From contig CALSCQ010001315.1 of the NCBI GenBank assembly GCA_943704525.1, positions 1-39,610 on the forward strand: 39,610 nt of DNA, read 5' to 3'. Source of the stretch: Pigoraptor vietnamica (lineage: Eukaryota > Opisthokonta > Filasterea). The position numbers and the translations under genes were made by a program. The notes under the pieces were generated by a model. The model was not told the DNA's origin. It saw nothing but the letters and a program-made list of their open reading frames with translations, and searched no databases. Below, in pieces: positions 7,749-19,275 of this stretch (position 1 is its first letter; each line of letters begins with the position of its first letter).

Positions 7749-10710
7749 ATGCGGCCCTCAAAAGGATGCCTTCTGCTCCTGCTGCTCGCGCTGGTCGTAC
7801 GGCACGCACACGGTGAGGGGTTGTTTGTGCTTCCGAGGGGACTTAGTCAGTCGCTGACCCGCTGTGCGCCAACTGCCGCCACAGCCCAAGCGCTGCAGTT
7901 CCAGTCCGCAGCGCTGGTGCCTTACAACGGCCAATTTGCGAATGGCAACGCAATGCCGTTCGAAGTGCTTCCGCTCGCAAACTCTCTCACGCTCGCCTTC
8001 ACTTTCACGCGCGGTTCGGGGAACGCGCCGTCGCCGTGCCCTATCCCACCCCTTGTGTGAGTGAGCCGCAGCGTACTGCCGTATGCAACATGAAAGACGA
8101 ATCTCACGCGCACCCTCCTGTCTGCAGTCTGTTGAGCTACAACACGGTCCCCATACCGGCGTTTGTCGTGGCGAACCACTCGGATTACGCATTCCAGCTT
8201 CCATCCACCGCAACTTACTCCGTGACCATCACGGCGCCCCGCGTGGGCTCCTATGTTGCCTACGCATTCGTCACGTCCGCCCCTTCCCCGTCGTGTTCGA
8301 TGGCCATGGGCGTGACGACGAGCTTTGGCGCAACGCCGGCACCGCTTGTCGAGACTGTAACTGGCCATGTGAACGGAAGCCGGCCGCGGACGGTGCCGGT
8401 CCAGTTTGCGCTCGGCCCCACGGTGCCCACGACTTCCTCGCTCACGTTCACCCTCAGCAAGACGGCGTGCGATGCGCCTGCTGGGTGCGCCCTCACGCTG
8501 GCCGCGCGCGCATGGGGCTTTGCAACGCCCGCGGGCAGCGACGCGTCCGTGCTGTGCCCTCCGGTGGGTGTTCGTGGATGGTGGGTGTGCTGTCGATTCC
8601 TCGCCGCTCACTGCTGGCTGTGTTGCTGCACGCAGGAGACGGACACATGCACACTGACAGTGCCGAGCCCTATAATCGACGCGACGTACTTTGTGTCGGC
8701 CTTCCAGTCGCCCGGAGCGAACATGACAGCCGCAGCGTTCACCATTAACGCCACCGCCACACGTACGTAGTCGGTCTTCGTCACTGCCGCCTCGCGCTCG
8801 CAATCCACTGACAGCCGCACGTGCGTGCGCTAATGGCGCTTCCCTCGCAGTGTGTCCGAATGGAGGATACGGCTTGTTGTGCGTGCCTGCGCGCGGTACA
8901 CAGCGACTGGACTCGCAGACGTCGGCGCTGTCGTCGACGTTCCGCACGTCCCCCTTCTCCACCGCTTCCCCCTATCTGCTGCAGCTGGTGATTCCGCCCA
9001 ACTTGATCGGCTCTACGCTCGTGCTCGGCTTCTCTTCGGGCACGCCGGTCTTCGCCGCGCCGCTCAACATCGCCGTTCGCATGGGAGGCGCGCCCATTCC
9101 CGGAGGTTCGCCGCCGATCTTGCTGTGTCATTCGTGCGTCGTGTGTCACTGACGTTCGTGTGCTGTGTGCGCAGCGGCCGTCGTGGGCCAATTTGAGTTT
9201 GTGATGCACGCGGCGAACGGGCTGGAGCTGTCCTTTCCTCGCGCCGGGGCGTGGTATGTCTTTGTGACTTCCGCGGAGGATTCGACCGTGTCGCTCGACG
9301 TCCGGACAGTCCCGTGTCCGTACGGCTGCGGTGGCAACGGCGATTGCCAGCTTGCCGTCATTGGCTCGCTCACGTATGGCTTCTGCGCGTGCAATCGTCC
9401 GCACACGGGGTGGACGTGCCTCGACCGTGGGTATTACTCCATCGTTTGCTGTACCTCAGCGGCCGTGCTGCGCACTGATGTTGCCGTTTTCCGTATGCTG
9501 ACTGTGTGCGCGCCGCAGGTAATCCGCCGTGGAACGAGTTTGTGCGCGCGACGGTGCTGACGGTGCTGAGCAACCTCTTCTTCATCCCTGTGATTGCGCT
9601 GACGTTCAAGTACGGCCTTGTCGTCGAGGCGCTGGTCTTCACTTACGTCATGTTCGCCTCGTCGGTGCGTGGGCTGAAAGGGGATGTTGTGGCTCATATT
9701 GGCTGAAAGGCTCAACTCACGCCGTTGCGTCTGCGTGCACGCGTAACGCGCAGCTGTACCACCTCTGCGACAACGACATCGCCGAGTGCATCTACTCGTA
9801 CGGCGCCATGCAATTCTCTGACTTTTACGGGTCGTACCTTGCGATTTGGCTGACGCTCGTCCACCTCGCGCGCGTCCTCGGCTACTTCCGGTGCGTCTGC
9901 GCGGTACATGCGTGTGTGCACGTGACCCGTGCCAGATTGTGTGCCCGCTGCGATCAGCGATGCACGCGTGTGTGTGCGTCACAAATGCCTCTCCGGGCAT
10001 CAGCGTACTCACTCCCTTGCCCCGCAGGTGGATTGCGCACATGGTGGGCGCTGTCGGCCTTGCGCTCGGGTGCGCCATTGACGCCCACTCGGCGTGGCTC
10101 TACGGCGCCATCATCCTCTTTGCCGCCCCCATGTTCGTCGTGCGTTACGTGGGTATCGCAAGTACCGCGTGGGCGCGCTGTTCTCAAGCCTCCCTCCTGC
10201 ATATCCCTCGCTGTTCTCGTGTCTCCCTCCTGCACATCTCCTCTTTCCTTCGTGCTCACAATTTTTGTTGCAGTGGGCGGTGCACGGCGTGCGCCTCGCA
10301 CCCCTCAAGACGTACTGGGACTGGCGCTTCTTCATCCCCGGCGCGGCCTTTGCCATCCTCGCCTTTGTGCTTGTCGGCGCCGTGCAGAACGACGTGAGTG
10401 CGCGCGTGTATTCGTCCTGCTGCTACCGTTACTCATAGCGCACTTCGCGCACCAGGACAACTACGAATATACACATAGCGCGTGGCACATGCTGATCGCC
10501 CTCTCTGGCTTCTGCCTCATCTTCGCCGTCCCGCGCGACTTTGTGCACCCGACGTCCGCGGTACGTAACCGCCCTCCTCCATACCCCGTCTCAAGCACTT
10601 ATCTCACTTGCACCTCTCCGAACCACACTTTACTTCCACAGCTCAACTACGGAGACCTCAAGCCAGAGCGCCTCCGCATATCAAAGTCCGACGTTTCGGT
10701 GCTCGTGTGA
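7749..10710 (+). CDS. PGAP6: TMEM8/PGAP6-type membrane hydrolase (EGF-like + CREST domain)
   Basis: Eleven exons with agreeing phases: 7749-8056, 8128-8563, 8636-8762, 8851-9105, 9175-9426, 9519-9664, 9754-9890, 10028-10148, 10274-10393, 10456-10560, 10642-10710 (691 residues). PGAP6 (TMEM8A) is a GPI-specific phospholipase A2. Seen: a signal peptide (LLLLLLALVVRHAHG); a ~500-residue ectodomain with beta-sandwich-like repeats; an EGF-like module (CPYGCGGNGDC ... CACNRPHTGWTC); then about seven membrane helices. The CREST catalytic residues appear intact: S-x3-H (SSVLYH, across the exon 6/7 junction), Asp in MQFSDFYGS, and H-x3-H in HSAWH. A GPI-lipid substrate is inferred from the family. TMEM8B/C relatives cannot be excluded. 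Confidence 0.9.
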
Positions 10711-10774
10711 GGCAGCAGAAGCGGACAACTTGGAGGAACGAACAAGAAGGGACGCAACGGACGATGCGCGCGAT

Positions 10775-10797
10775 CCCCCCCCCCCCCCCCCCCCCCC
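10775..10797. repeat. Poly(C)23 tract
   Basis: An uninterrupted run of 23 C lies in the 108-bp gap between the convergent stops of the PGAP6-like and aminotransferase genes. The minus strand is G23, able to form G-quadruplex structures, and would lie in or near both 3' UTRs. Its exact length should be treated as uncertain in an assembly. Confidence 0.9.
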
Positions 10798-10818
10798 AAA
10801 GACAAGGTCGCGCGACGC

Positions 10819-12576
10819 TCACTTGGGCGGGTTGACGACGACGTCGTGAATAGCGTCCGCGAGGCGGTCGACGTTCGCGCGCGTTACGCCGCACATGCTG
10901 ATGCGGCCGCTCTTGAGCAGATAGACGCTGTGGCGGGACATGAGCGCATCGCACTGCGCGGCTGCATAACGAGCGTGACAAGCGCGAGATGAGTGCCAGG
11001 CACCGCCTAGCGAATGCGTCTCGCACAGAGAGACTACGCAATGGACACGCGCAACAATACACAGAACGGCCGTACATGAATCCAACATTCTTGTGCGTGA
11101 TCTGAACGTACGCAATTACGCACTCCACCCACCCGACAGGCCCGTGTAGGAGAACATGCCGATCTGCTTGCGCACGTGCGACCAGTCGCCGGGCGTCTTG
11201 CGCTCCGTCAGCTTCGCAAGGAGGAGGTCGCGCATTTCGGAAATGCGGCCAGACATCTCACGCAGGTGGCCGTGCCTAACACAAGAAAGCGCCTCTGTTA
11301 GCATGCGCACACCAGCCAACCCATTGCAGTGTCAACGATACACTACGCGCGCACGCGTAATGAGCGCAACCGCACTCACGCACCATTCGGCCGTCAGCTC
11401 CGCACTCTCAAGGACGCGGGCGACCACGCGCGCGCCGTGGGCAGGGGGGTTTGAGTACGACGCACGCACAAGCGCCTTAAACTGAGAGCGGAAGGGCTCC
11501 ACGGCGTCCGCCGACGCAAACACGGCCGTGAGGCAGCCAGCGCGCTCGTCGTAGAGGCCAAAGTTCTTGGCAAAGCTCTGAGCGACGAGGCACTCCATGC
11601 CGCGCGACACAAAGAGGCGCACGGCGGCGGCGTCCGTGTTCGGGTCGCCGCTCGCAAAGCCCTGGTACGCAATGTCGAAGAACACAAACAGCTTGCGCTG
11701 CGTGCAGATTTCCGCGATGCGCGCCCACTGGTCGGCAGAGGGGTCGGCGCCCGTCGGGTTGTGTGCGCACGCGTGCAGGAGCACAATCGCACTCTCCTCC
11801 GCGACGCTCAGGTCCTCGACGAGCCCCGCAAAGTCGACGCCGTTCGTGCGCGTGTCAAAGTACCGGTACGTCTTGACGGCGATGCCCGCGTTGCCGAAAA
11901 TCTGGTGGTGGTTGCCCCACGTCGGATTCGAAATGTAGATCGTCTTCTTTCCGGGGTAGAAATGCGCGAGAAACTCGGCACCTGCGCGCAGCGAGCCCGT
12001 GCCGCTGAGCGTCTGCGCGGCATACACGCGCCCCTCCTTGATGGCCACAGACTCTGCGCCCAGCACGAGCCGGGACGCCGCCGCAGTGAATGCGGGCAGC
12101 CCGTCGATGGGCAAGTACTCGTGCGTGAGCGAGGCGTTGGCCGCGAGCTCCGCCTCGACCTTGCGCACGACGGGAAGCACCCACGGCCGGCACTCCTCGG
12201 TGCGGTAAGCGCCGATGACGAGGTTGATCCTGTTCGGATTGGGGTCCTTCTCGCACGCGGCAGACATGCCAAAGACGGGGTCGGGCGGACCCTGCGCCAG
12301 CGAGGAGAAGATGGAGCCCTTGCTCATTTTCGCGATTCGCGGTGCGGTGGCGACGGGTGGTGGGGGATGGCGGACGGCTCTGCGAACTGGACGGTCAGCG
12401 GCGACGGGGATCCCTTTCGCAGGGCTCGCAGTGTGAACGCGGCGGAGGGCAGCGGTCGCAGGGGTCTTGGAATGCAATTGCGCGACGCAGAGTCCGCTAA
12501 CCGAGCACTCGAGGTGCGACTGGGCGGCAGAGGCACACGACGAATACACGGAGCGGATAAGAGGGACTAATCGCAT
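10819..12576 (-). CDS. Aspartate aminotransferase (class I PLP enzyme)
   Basis: Three exons (12576-11384, 11275-11133, 10961-10819) with agreeing phases give 492 residues. The enzyme interconverts aspartate + 2-oxoglutarate and oxaloacetate + glutamate. Seen: GPPDPVFGMSAACEKDPNP, INLVIGAYRTEE, SGTGSLRAGAEF, NPTWGNHH, ACAHNPTGADP, FFDIAYQGFASGD, and the PLP-lysine motif SFAKNFGLYDERAG; the C-terminal SGRISMCGV holds the arginine that binds the substrate carboxylate. About 83 residues precede the usual cytosolic-type start. They are Arg/Ser/Ala-rich with few acids (MRLVPLIRSVYSSCASAAQS), consistent with a mitochondrial presequence. A second in-frame Met (12327; MSKGSIFSSLAQ) matches where cytosolic forms begin, so two isoforms are possible. 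Confidence 0.94.
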
Positions 12577-12654
12577 AGGGAGGGTCTTCAGGGCAGCGCG
12601 GCCCTGGGAAGGAGAGACGGGTGCAATGCGGCACCGCGCGTGTGGTGAGTGGGT

Positions 12655-12691
<37 letters not shown>

Positions 12692-13367
12692 CGTGTGTCA
12701 CGGTGACGCCCGCGGTGCAGCGCATGCCGTCAGCCGGCCTTCGCACTTCACGCAAAAGGTGAATGATGTCAGGTGTGCGCGTTAGCCGAGATCTCGCAAA
12801 TTTAAATTACCGAGAGTTCGGCTGTTTTTTGTCTAAAGATGATTGGTGGGATTTGATGTCCGGACGAACGACAACCTTCCGCTCCGACGCCCCAACCTTT
12901 GCCGCAAAAAAAAAAAAAACAAAAGGTGGGCGCGCCGCAGAGTTGCAGTGTTCAATGGGCATTGTAGCCTCAGTGGTCACGAGAGTGAGCCTTTGCTGTC
13001 GCCCTGTCGCCTGGCCTTCAGTCGTGACAGTGTTTTACGCACCATTGAAGACTCAAGTGCAAGCTTCGAAGAGATAGTTCTTTATGAATAAGGCAGTTGT
13101 ATCATTGAAAGCGATACACTCGCAGTCAACGACGCGATCCACAAGCCGTTACTGGCGGGACCACAGCCTGGCGGAAAGAAGCAGACCAGCCGCAATTCAA
13201 ACGCGCAGGAGAGATATAACACGTGGGAAACGCAGCAAAACGCACGCACGCAACGCGAACGCGCCAACGCCATATACATACGACGAGCCCCGGCACCATG
13301 CAGGGTATCATCGCACAAGGTGGCCGACACGTGACCCGCACAGTCTCCACCGGTGTGGACGCGGGCC
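12577..13367. other. Intergenic region upstream of aminotransferase
   Basis: No convincing gene is seen. Contents: a GTGTGC-rich tract (about 12650-12700), an imperfect inverted repeat AGCCGAGATCTCG...CGAGAGTTCGGCT (12784-12823) that contains the palindrome CGAGATCTCG (12787-12796), an A-rich run (12905-12921), and a CACGTG at 13220-13225. The right end is the 3' side of the PPP1R3-like gene. Confidence 0.55.
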
Positions 13368-14132
13368 TCATATCGAGATGATGATCTGCTCGACCCTCGG
13401 CAGGCGAGGATACACAAAACGCGGCTCCACGATCGGCGGACTCGAGTCCGAGCTCGAGCGAGCAGAAGACGAGGCGGAGGTCGACTCGCGCGCCTGCTGC
13501 TCCACGCCCGAGAAGCTCGAGTACGACGTGCTCGTCATCGAATAACACTGCACAGAGTAGTTGGCGCCGCCGTTGTTGTCCCAGTACTCCTGGCCGTTCA
13601 CCTCATAGCGAACGGCAAACTCGGCGATGGCGTTCGTAGGGAAATCGTCGGGGACGTCAAAGAGGAACGAGAACCTATCGAAAGCCCCGGCGCGAACGGT
13701 GGTGGCGTGCTTGGCTTCGACCTCGCTGAACGTCTTCCACCCATCCGCCGTGTAACGAACAAAGACCCGCTTCTCGAAAGCGAGGTTTTGCACGAGCACG
13801 GTGGCCATGACGTGCGACTCGCGCGTGATGATGTTCTCGAGGCTCACATGTTGCGCGGCCACGCGCGAGAAGAAGTTCGCTGTGCACGCCGGCTGCGGAA
13901 ATGTCGGCGAGAGAAACTTGCGCAGCGAAACGGTGTGCGCGACAGGCTTCGGAAGCTGTTCGTGCGCAGGGTCGTTGGGAAGGTCGAAGTCGTCGTCCGA
14001 GCTGTTGCCGTCGTTCTGGATCTTCATGGGGCGGTCGCGACGATAAAACTCCTTACACTTGATGAGCGAGAGGCCCACCTGGTCCGCAAAGTGCACGCGG
14101 CGGTGGTGGCGACGCAACGTCATGGAATTCAT
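13368..14132 (-). CDS. PP1 glycogen-targeting regulatory subunit (PPP1R3 type, CBM21)
   Basis: A single-exon gene of 254 residues. PPP1R3 proteins tether protein phosphatase 1 to glycogen so it can act on glycogen synthase and phosphorylase. Seen: the PP1-docking RVxF motif as RVHF (residues 12-15, in RRVHFADQVG), and a CBM21 carbohydrate-binding domain (about residues 90-200) with VSLENI, VLVQNLAFEKRVFVRYTADGW, FDVPDD, and the signature EFAVRYEVNGQEYWDNNGGANY. The C-terminus is Ser-rich. Start 14132 (MNSMTLRRHH) was chosen because it sits just before the RVxF motif; the frame stays open upstream to 14567, but that part looks non-coding. Confidence 0.92.
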   Translation of the reverse strand: MNSMTLRRHHRRVHFADQVGLSLIKCKEFYRRDRPMKIQNDGNSSDDDFDLPNDPAHEQLPKPVAHTVSLRKFLSPTFPQPACTANFFSRVAAQHVSLENIITRESHVMATVLVQNLAFEKRVFVRYTADGWKTFSEVEAKHATTVRAGAFDRFSFLFDVPDDFPTNAIAEFAVRYEVNGQEYWDNNGGANYSVQCYSMTSTSYSSFSGVEQQARESTSASSSARSSSDSSPPIVEPRFVYPRLPRVEQIIISI

Positions 14133-16346
14133 GGTGGCGAGAAGCGCAAAGCGACGAAACCCGGCGGGGAAAATGTGCGACAGCAGATGATAACGCCAAA
14201 GCGCTCTTTCACGCGACAGACGCCCACATATATACGGGTGTGTGAGGGAGGGCCTGCAACCGACGACGACAAGGGGCGCCGTGGGACGGAGGTAGTGAGC
14301 GTGCGTGGTGGGTGGGGTGCTGAAGAAGGGTCGCGGGGGACGGTGTAAACCACGAGGGGAGTGCACACGCAGGCATTGGGCAACACGCTCTCTCGCACGG
14401 ACCCTTCGCGTGCGGTGCGAGGATGGTTCTGCGGGTCTGAACATGGGCTCCTCATGGCAGTTCGTTGGCCCGAAATGCATTGCACGATGCGCCCGTCTGC
14501 GCAGTGAACGGATTACAATGCCCAAACGGCCCAATCGCCGCAAAGACGTCACAGTCGCACGGGCCAATCAGCGTGCAGGGATCAGGCTTCCCTTTCGCCA
14601 TACTCACGCAATATGAGGCACGGCCAAACAGAAGCCAAGTGTCGGAAAATTCGATCGTTCCATACATTCGCCATACAAACACCTATCAGGGCCAAACAGT
14701 AGCCAAGTGTCGGAAAATTCGATCACCCATACATTCGTCATACAAACACGTTATCAAAGTCATCTATTTTAAATCGAGAAGCTGCGAAAAGTAGAACCCG
14801 GTCGATGGTTGTCTCCGATGATCGGAAAACGTGTTCCGTATGGGCTCTGTATGGGAGCACGTGCGTCTATTCACCCGACGATGCTTGCCGCAAGACCCAA
14901 ACACACGGGGGAGGAAAATTCTCGCACTGCTGAAGCCGTGTGTGCGTTATCGCTGTTGTGTGTTTCTGAGGCTCTGTGAGCATTCCGTTGAAGGCTGCAT
15001 TGTTACTTACACAATGGAATGTTCGGAGTCGGTGGTATTGTCCTAGTGACGCACAGGCTCAGTGGAAACACAGTACGAACCTTCGCTGAACCGCATTGTA
15101 AGCTTGGAAATTTTCGACAGCCGAAAGAATTTTGCACCTCGTTTATTTACCGCGAGCGCCCGCAGTTTTGCTGTTTGTGGTTTGCGCGCGTGACAAAAGG
15201 TCTTCCGTTAGATAGCAGACGCGGCACGGCTTTCTTCCGCGCTGTTCCATTGTTGGCTGTTCTGGGGTTGCGGTTTCTCCGTTGGCTTTTCTCTTCTGCG
15301 CACTTTTAGCTGTGCGCACGGAATGTGTTCGTCACAGGAAGGTGCCAGAACACCAAGGATGTCTCGTTGTTCGGGTCGGATGTCAGGCAACTTCTAGTAT
15401 TCCGTGCGGTTCTCGGTGACTGGCGCTCTTCAGTTGGCCCAATCGGTCCGCTTGGCTGTGCGTCTGAACGCACTAGCATTGAGGATGTCCGGACTCGGCG
15501 GTTTGTGCTTTTCGTCAGTTGACGAGATGCACACGGTCATGGGCCCTAACACTGGTTGCAGACCGTCTTCCGTCTGCATATGTCCATGCCGTTGCGGCGC
15601 CGGCGGGAATCTGCAACGTTCCGGCATTTGTGTTTGCGCTTGTGCTTAATCCATGACAAGACATGTGGACTGTGACAACTACCAGCGTCATTTGCTCGTC
15701 GGTTTTTTTAAGTTCCAGTCTTCCGGTCACTGATTGCTTCATAAATTCAGGCTGAAGATGCGATCCGAGACCATGTTGGCGAACTGCCAGTCAACTGTTG
15801 CTGTCTCAATCCGGCGCCTTGTAGAAGCAGTTTCCCATCAACCCACAGCACAACCCACAGCGCTCATACGTACGCGGCCGCGTACAACATCCAACGAGTG
15901 CCCCGCCGACGCCGATAGCCGACCATCGGAGCTCGGCCCGGTGCCAGTCGGCCGTGCCCAGCCGTGCACTCATTTATGGACGGACATCAGACTTTTTGAA
16001 TCGTCGGTCGAGTATTTTCTGTGGTCCTGTAGAGAGTCTACCAATTGAGTCTCGGACATTCTGGGTAGTCAATCCTCCATGCGGCAGGCTGGCGCATCAG
16101 GCAGCAGTTCCGGCAGAGTCTCTTTAGCCTGGCACTCGAGGCAACCGACCAATCAGAGGATTTCCGAAACATCGCAAATTTGGTTTCCGCGCAACCAGGG
16201 TGACCACCATCCGGGGCAGCAGTGCGCACTCCGTACGCCAACACTGCTTGCGACTTGACGAAGTAGTGCTCGGTTGCATAGCGGCGTGTGCGTTGTGCTT
16301 GCGAGGCGCGCTGAGGCTCGGCGCGGCTGCTGTGCTGTGCGCGCAA
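14133..16346. other. Long intergenic region with a 68-bp tandem duplication
   Basis: About 2.2 kb with no supportable gene on either strand; open frames here are short, lack family motifs and show no consistent splice structure. Composition is less GC-rich than the neighbouring genes. The left end holds the promoter of the PPP1R3-like gene, and the right end holds the FANK1 promoter with a CCAAT box (16149-16153). The only clear structure is the duplication at 14622-14749, listed separately. Confidence 0.6.
14622..14749. repeat. Tandem duplication, 68-bp unit, two copies
   Basis: Copy 1 begins at 14622 and copy 2 at 14690. Both run GGCCAAACAG(A/T)AGCCAAGTG, then TCGGAAAATTCGATC, then CATACATTCG(C/T)CATACAAACAC. 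A few substitutions and a short length difference after GATC separate them, so the duplication is fairly recent. Confidence 0.9.
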
Positions 16347-18212
16347 ATGGCCGCCAATGGAGTCAATAATGCAGGCACGTATGGTTTCAGCCCGATATTG
16401 ACTCTTTCGCGATTGCTGTTTTCCACACGAGGTCGCGTGCTCGTACTCACTCTCTCGTTGTCGGCCGCAACAGCCGACAAAATCCACCCGCCCATTGTCG
16501 GCAAGGTGACCGACACGACCATTGAGCTGTACTGGAAGCTAAGGGTGGACGACGAAATCAACCTCATGCGCATCGTCGTTCAGGAGGCCGAAGAAAACTC
16601 GCAGACGTTCAACACGATCTACAGGTGGGGACTCTTTTCTGCGTCGCACATGTGCGGCGTGCGTTCTGCTGCGCTGTGCGTGCTGCTGCTGTGGTTCAGT
16701 ATTTGTGAGCGGTTTATAGGGAGGGACTCTTTTCTGCGTCACGCATGTGCGGCGTGCGTGTGCTGCGCTGAGTGTGCTGCTGCTGTGGTTCCAGTACTCG
16801 TGAGCGGTATGACTCTTTTTTTGTTCGCGCGATAATGCACATCGTAGTGCGTTGTGCCATTGTGCCATTACCTTTCCTAATTCCATTCGCTATAAAACAG
16901 CGGCCCATCAAAGAAGTGCATCAGCCGAGGTCTTAAGCCGCAGACGACGTACAAGTATCGCATGCGCCTCGTGAAGACGGACACGGGCGAGTCGGACTGG
17001 AGCCGGGTGGTCATTGTCACGACGACAAGTGGGTGTGCATGCTTGTATGTTGCGAGATGGGAAACGAATGTCGCAACTTCAACGCAAGACGTGCATCTCT
17101 CATCCACAAGGGGAAGAAGCCGCAGCACGTGGTCGACGTCTCCTGTGCGCACCGCGTGTTCATAGCCGTTGTTTCTGCAGAGAAAACAATCTCGCCTGAG
17201 GACCTCTACCGCGCCATTGCAAACGACGACACGGACCTTGTGCGCACCGTCGTCGAGGGCTCGCTTGTCGATCTCAACACGGTGGATAAGTACGGTCTGT
17301 CTCCGCTGATGTACGCGGCCACGAAGGGGAAGGAGGAAGCGATCGCCCTGCTGCTTGCGGGCTCTGCAGACGTCAACTTTTCGAACAAGAGCGGCAAGAC
17401 CGCACTGATGCTTGCGAGCTTTTACGGCAAGACAAATACCTGTCGCCTGTTGCTCTCGAAGAAGGCGAACGCGAACATCAAAGACAGGGGCGGTGCGTGT
17501 GTCTGTCTTGTGTGTCGTGCATGTTGGTGCGTGTGTGATGTTTGTATAACGGGATGTTTGGCGTATGTGTCGTACACTTTGGTCGTGTCTGATGTTTATA
17601 ACGGCGGATGTTGAGTGCACAGAATCTCACGCTGCTTCGCGCAGGATGCTCCTGCTTGCACATGGCCGTCGACAGCGGTAACCTGGAGTGCGTGCGTCTG
17701 CTGCTCGAGGCGGGCTGCTCTGTGAACGAGAAGGAGGGAAAGGCCGGTTGGACGCCCTTCATGCGTGGGGGTGCGTGTCTTCTTCTTGTTGCTATGCATA
17801 TCCACGCACCCCTGTCTGACTCTTGTCCCGCGCAGTTTCCATTGGCGTTAGTGAGCCGATTCTTGCGGCTCTTTTGGATGCCGGCACAGACATTGACAAG
17901 CCAGACAACGACGGCAACACGCCGCTAATGGTGGGTGCAGGGCCGGTCAGTCTCGGTGCCTCGTTTTGCTGTATATCAATAATTCCCGGGTACTTGCAGC
18001 TCGCATCTTTCCGAGGGCATCTACACGTCGTGAAGTATCTCATTGCGCGCGGGGCCGATCCCAATCGCGAGTCGCCGCAAGGCACCACGGCGCTTGACTT
18101 TGCCCGGTCGTTCAAGCGGCAGCAAATTGTGGACGTGCTGTTCCCTGTTACAGACCCCACAAAAGCCGAGCTCAAGGAGCGACGAAAGAGCCTCATTGAG
18201 TCTGCGCCGTGA
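16347..18212 (+). CDS. FANK1: FANK1 (fibronectin type III + ankyrin repeats)
   Basis: Six exons (16347-16624, 16901-17028, 17181-17492, 17645-17770, 17836-17930, 18000-18212) with agreeing phases give ~383 residues. FANK1 in animals is a testis/ciliated-cell protein with one FN3 domain followed by ankyrin repeats. Seen: the FN3 start HPPIVGKVTDTTIELYWKL and its end TYKYRMRLV; the linker ISPEDLYRAIANDD (animal FANK1 has EPISSEHLHRAV at this place); then about six ankyrin repeats, e.g. YGLSPLMYAATKGKEEAIAL, SGKTALMLASFYGKTNTCRL, GCSCLHMAVDSGNLECVRLL and GWTPFMR. Domain order and repeat spacing match animal FANK1 throughout. The first ~40 residues have no counterpart there; the start Met or a missed 5' intron is uncertain. 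Confidence 0.9.
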
Positions 18213-18575
18213 CGCAACGCGGGCAATGACGTCGCACACACACACACACCTGGCACAGCAGTGCCTACGGCCGGACGGACAACGCCCCTGGCGTGGGAAC
18301 CGCAGCAGCGCACCCGATTGGACGGGCGGCGCGGCGGACATTAAATTGAATAAGCACGCGTTTTCTGCATTGTTTGCGGCACTGCTTCCAGTTCCCACGC
18401 GGAGAGGGTGGGTCAGCCGTGCAAGATTATTTGAGTAATGTCGTATTTCACCAAAATTAGGGGCACAGCCAATTTGGACGCTGGGCCTGTTCGACCCGTC
18501 GGTGTGTTATTAGGCGCGCGATTGGCTCGGCTGACTATGGGCCTGCGTTTATTTCGAGCCACAGCCACACAATCG

Positions 18576-18606
<31 letters not shown>

Positions 18607-18985
18607 CGGTCACGCGGGGACACACACACTCCCAACTGGCACACACAGCACGCGCATATGCGTGCACGCACGGCACGGGAGCAACAGTCAGTCGCACGGA
18701 CGCCGTCTTGCGTCCGCTGGAGTCCTCTCTCTCTCCCACACCCCTCACAAGACATCGCTCTTGCTCTGTCGTGAAAGACGCCCTCGAACCCCGCGACTCC
18801 ACAGCGCGATTTCGTGTCTGCAGTGCATGCGCCACTCCTACCGCACACTCGCCAGCGGAATCGCTCTCACTTGCGCCCGGCAGCGCCGTCCCACCGCGCC
18901 GCCGACTCGCGCGTCCGGCGCGGTGTCGTCCGTGGGCTGATCGCACTCGTCGCAGTGGCCGCGCGCACAGCGCACACACGCGACC
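18213..18985. other. Intergenic region upstream of SLK-type kinase
   Basis: No gene is seen. It carries a short (CA)n run (18236-18249), a TG run (18577-18607) and CA-rich stretches. The last ~100 bp before the kinase start are GC-rich and likely 5' UTR. Confidence 0.55.
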
Positions 18986-19227
18986 ATGTCGAAAACAAAG
19001 GTCAAGTTTTCCCCGCACGTGATCCGCGGCGTGGACCCCGCGACCGTGTGGGAGCTCATGAATGTGCTCGGCGATGGCAGCTTCGGCCAGGTCTGGAAGG
19101 TGGGGTGTCGTGCGGAAGTGTGCGCTGTTTGCGGGCGTGTATGTGGCACTGTGCACTTTGTTTGCACTCGTGATCATGTTGTTTCTGATCGAGTGAAGTT
19201 GTGCCTCGTGAGTGGCAAGCAATGTCG

Positions 19228-19275
<48 letters not shown>

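Noticed and set aside
15019-15649. Short open frames with some hydrophobic stretches
   Set aside because: No start context, splice partner or family motif; composition is that of the surrounding spacer.
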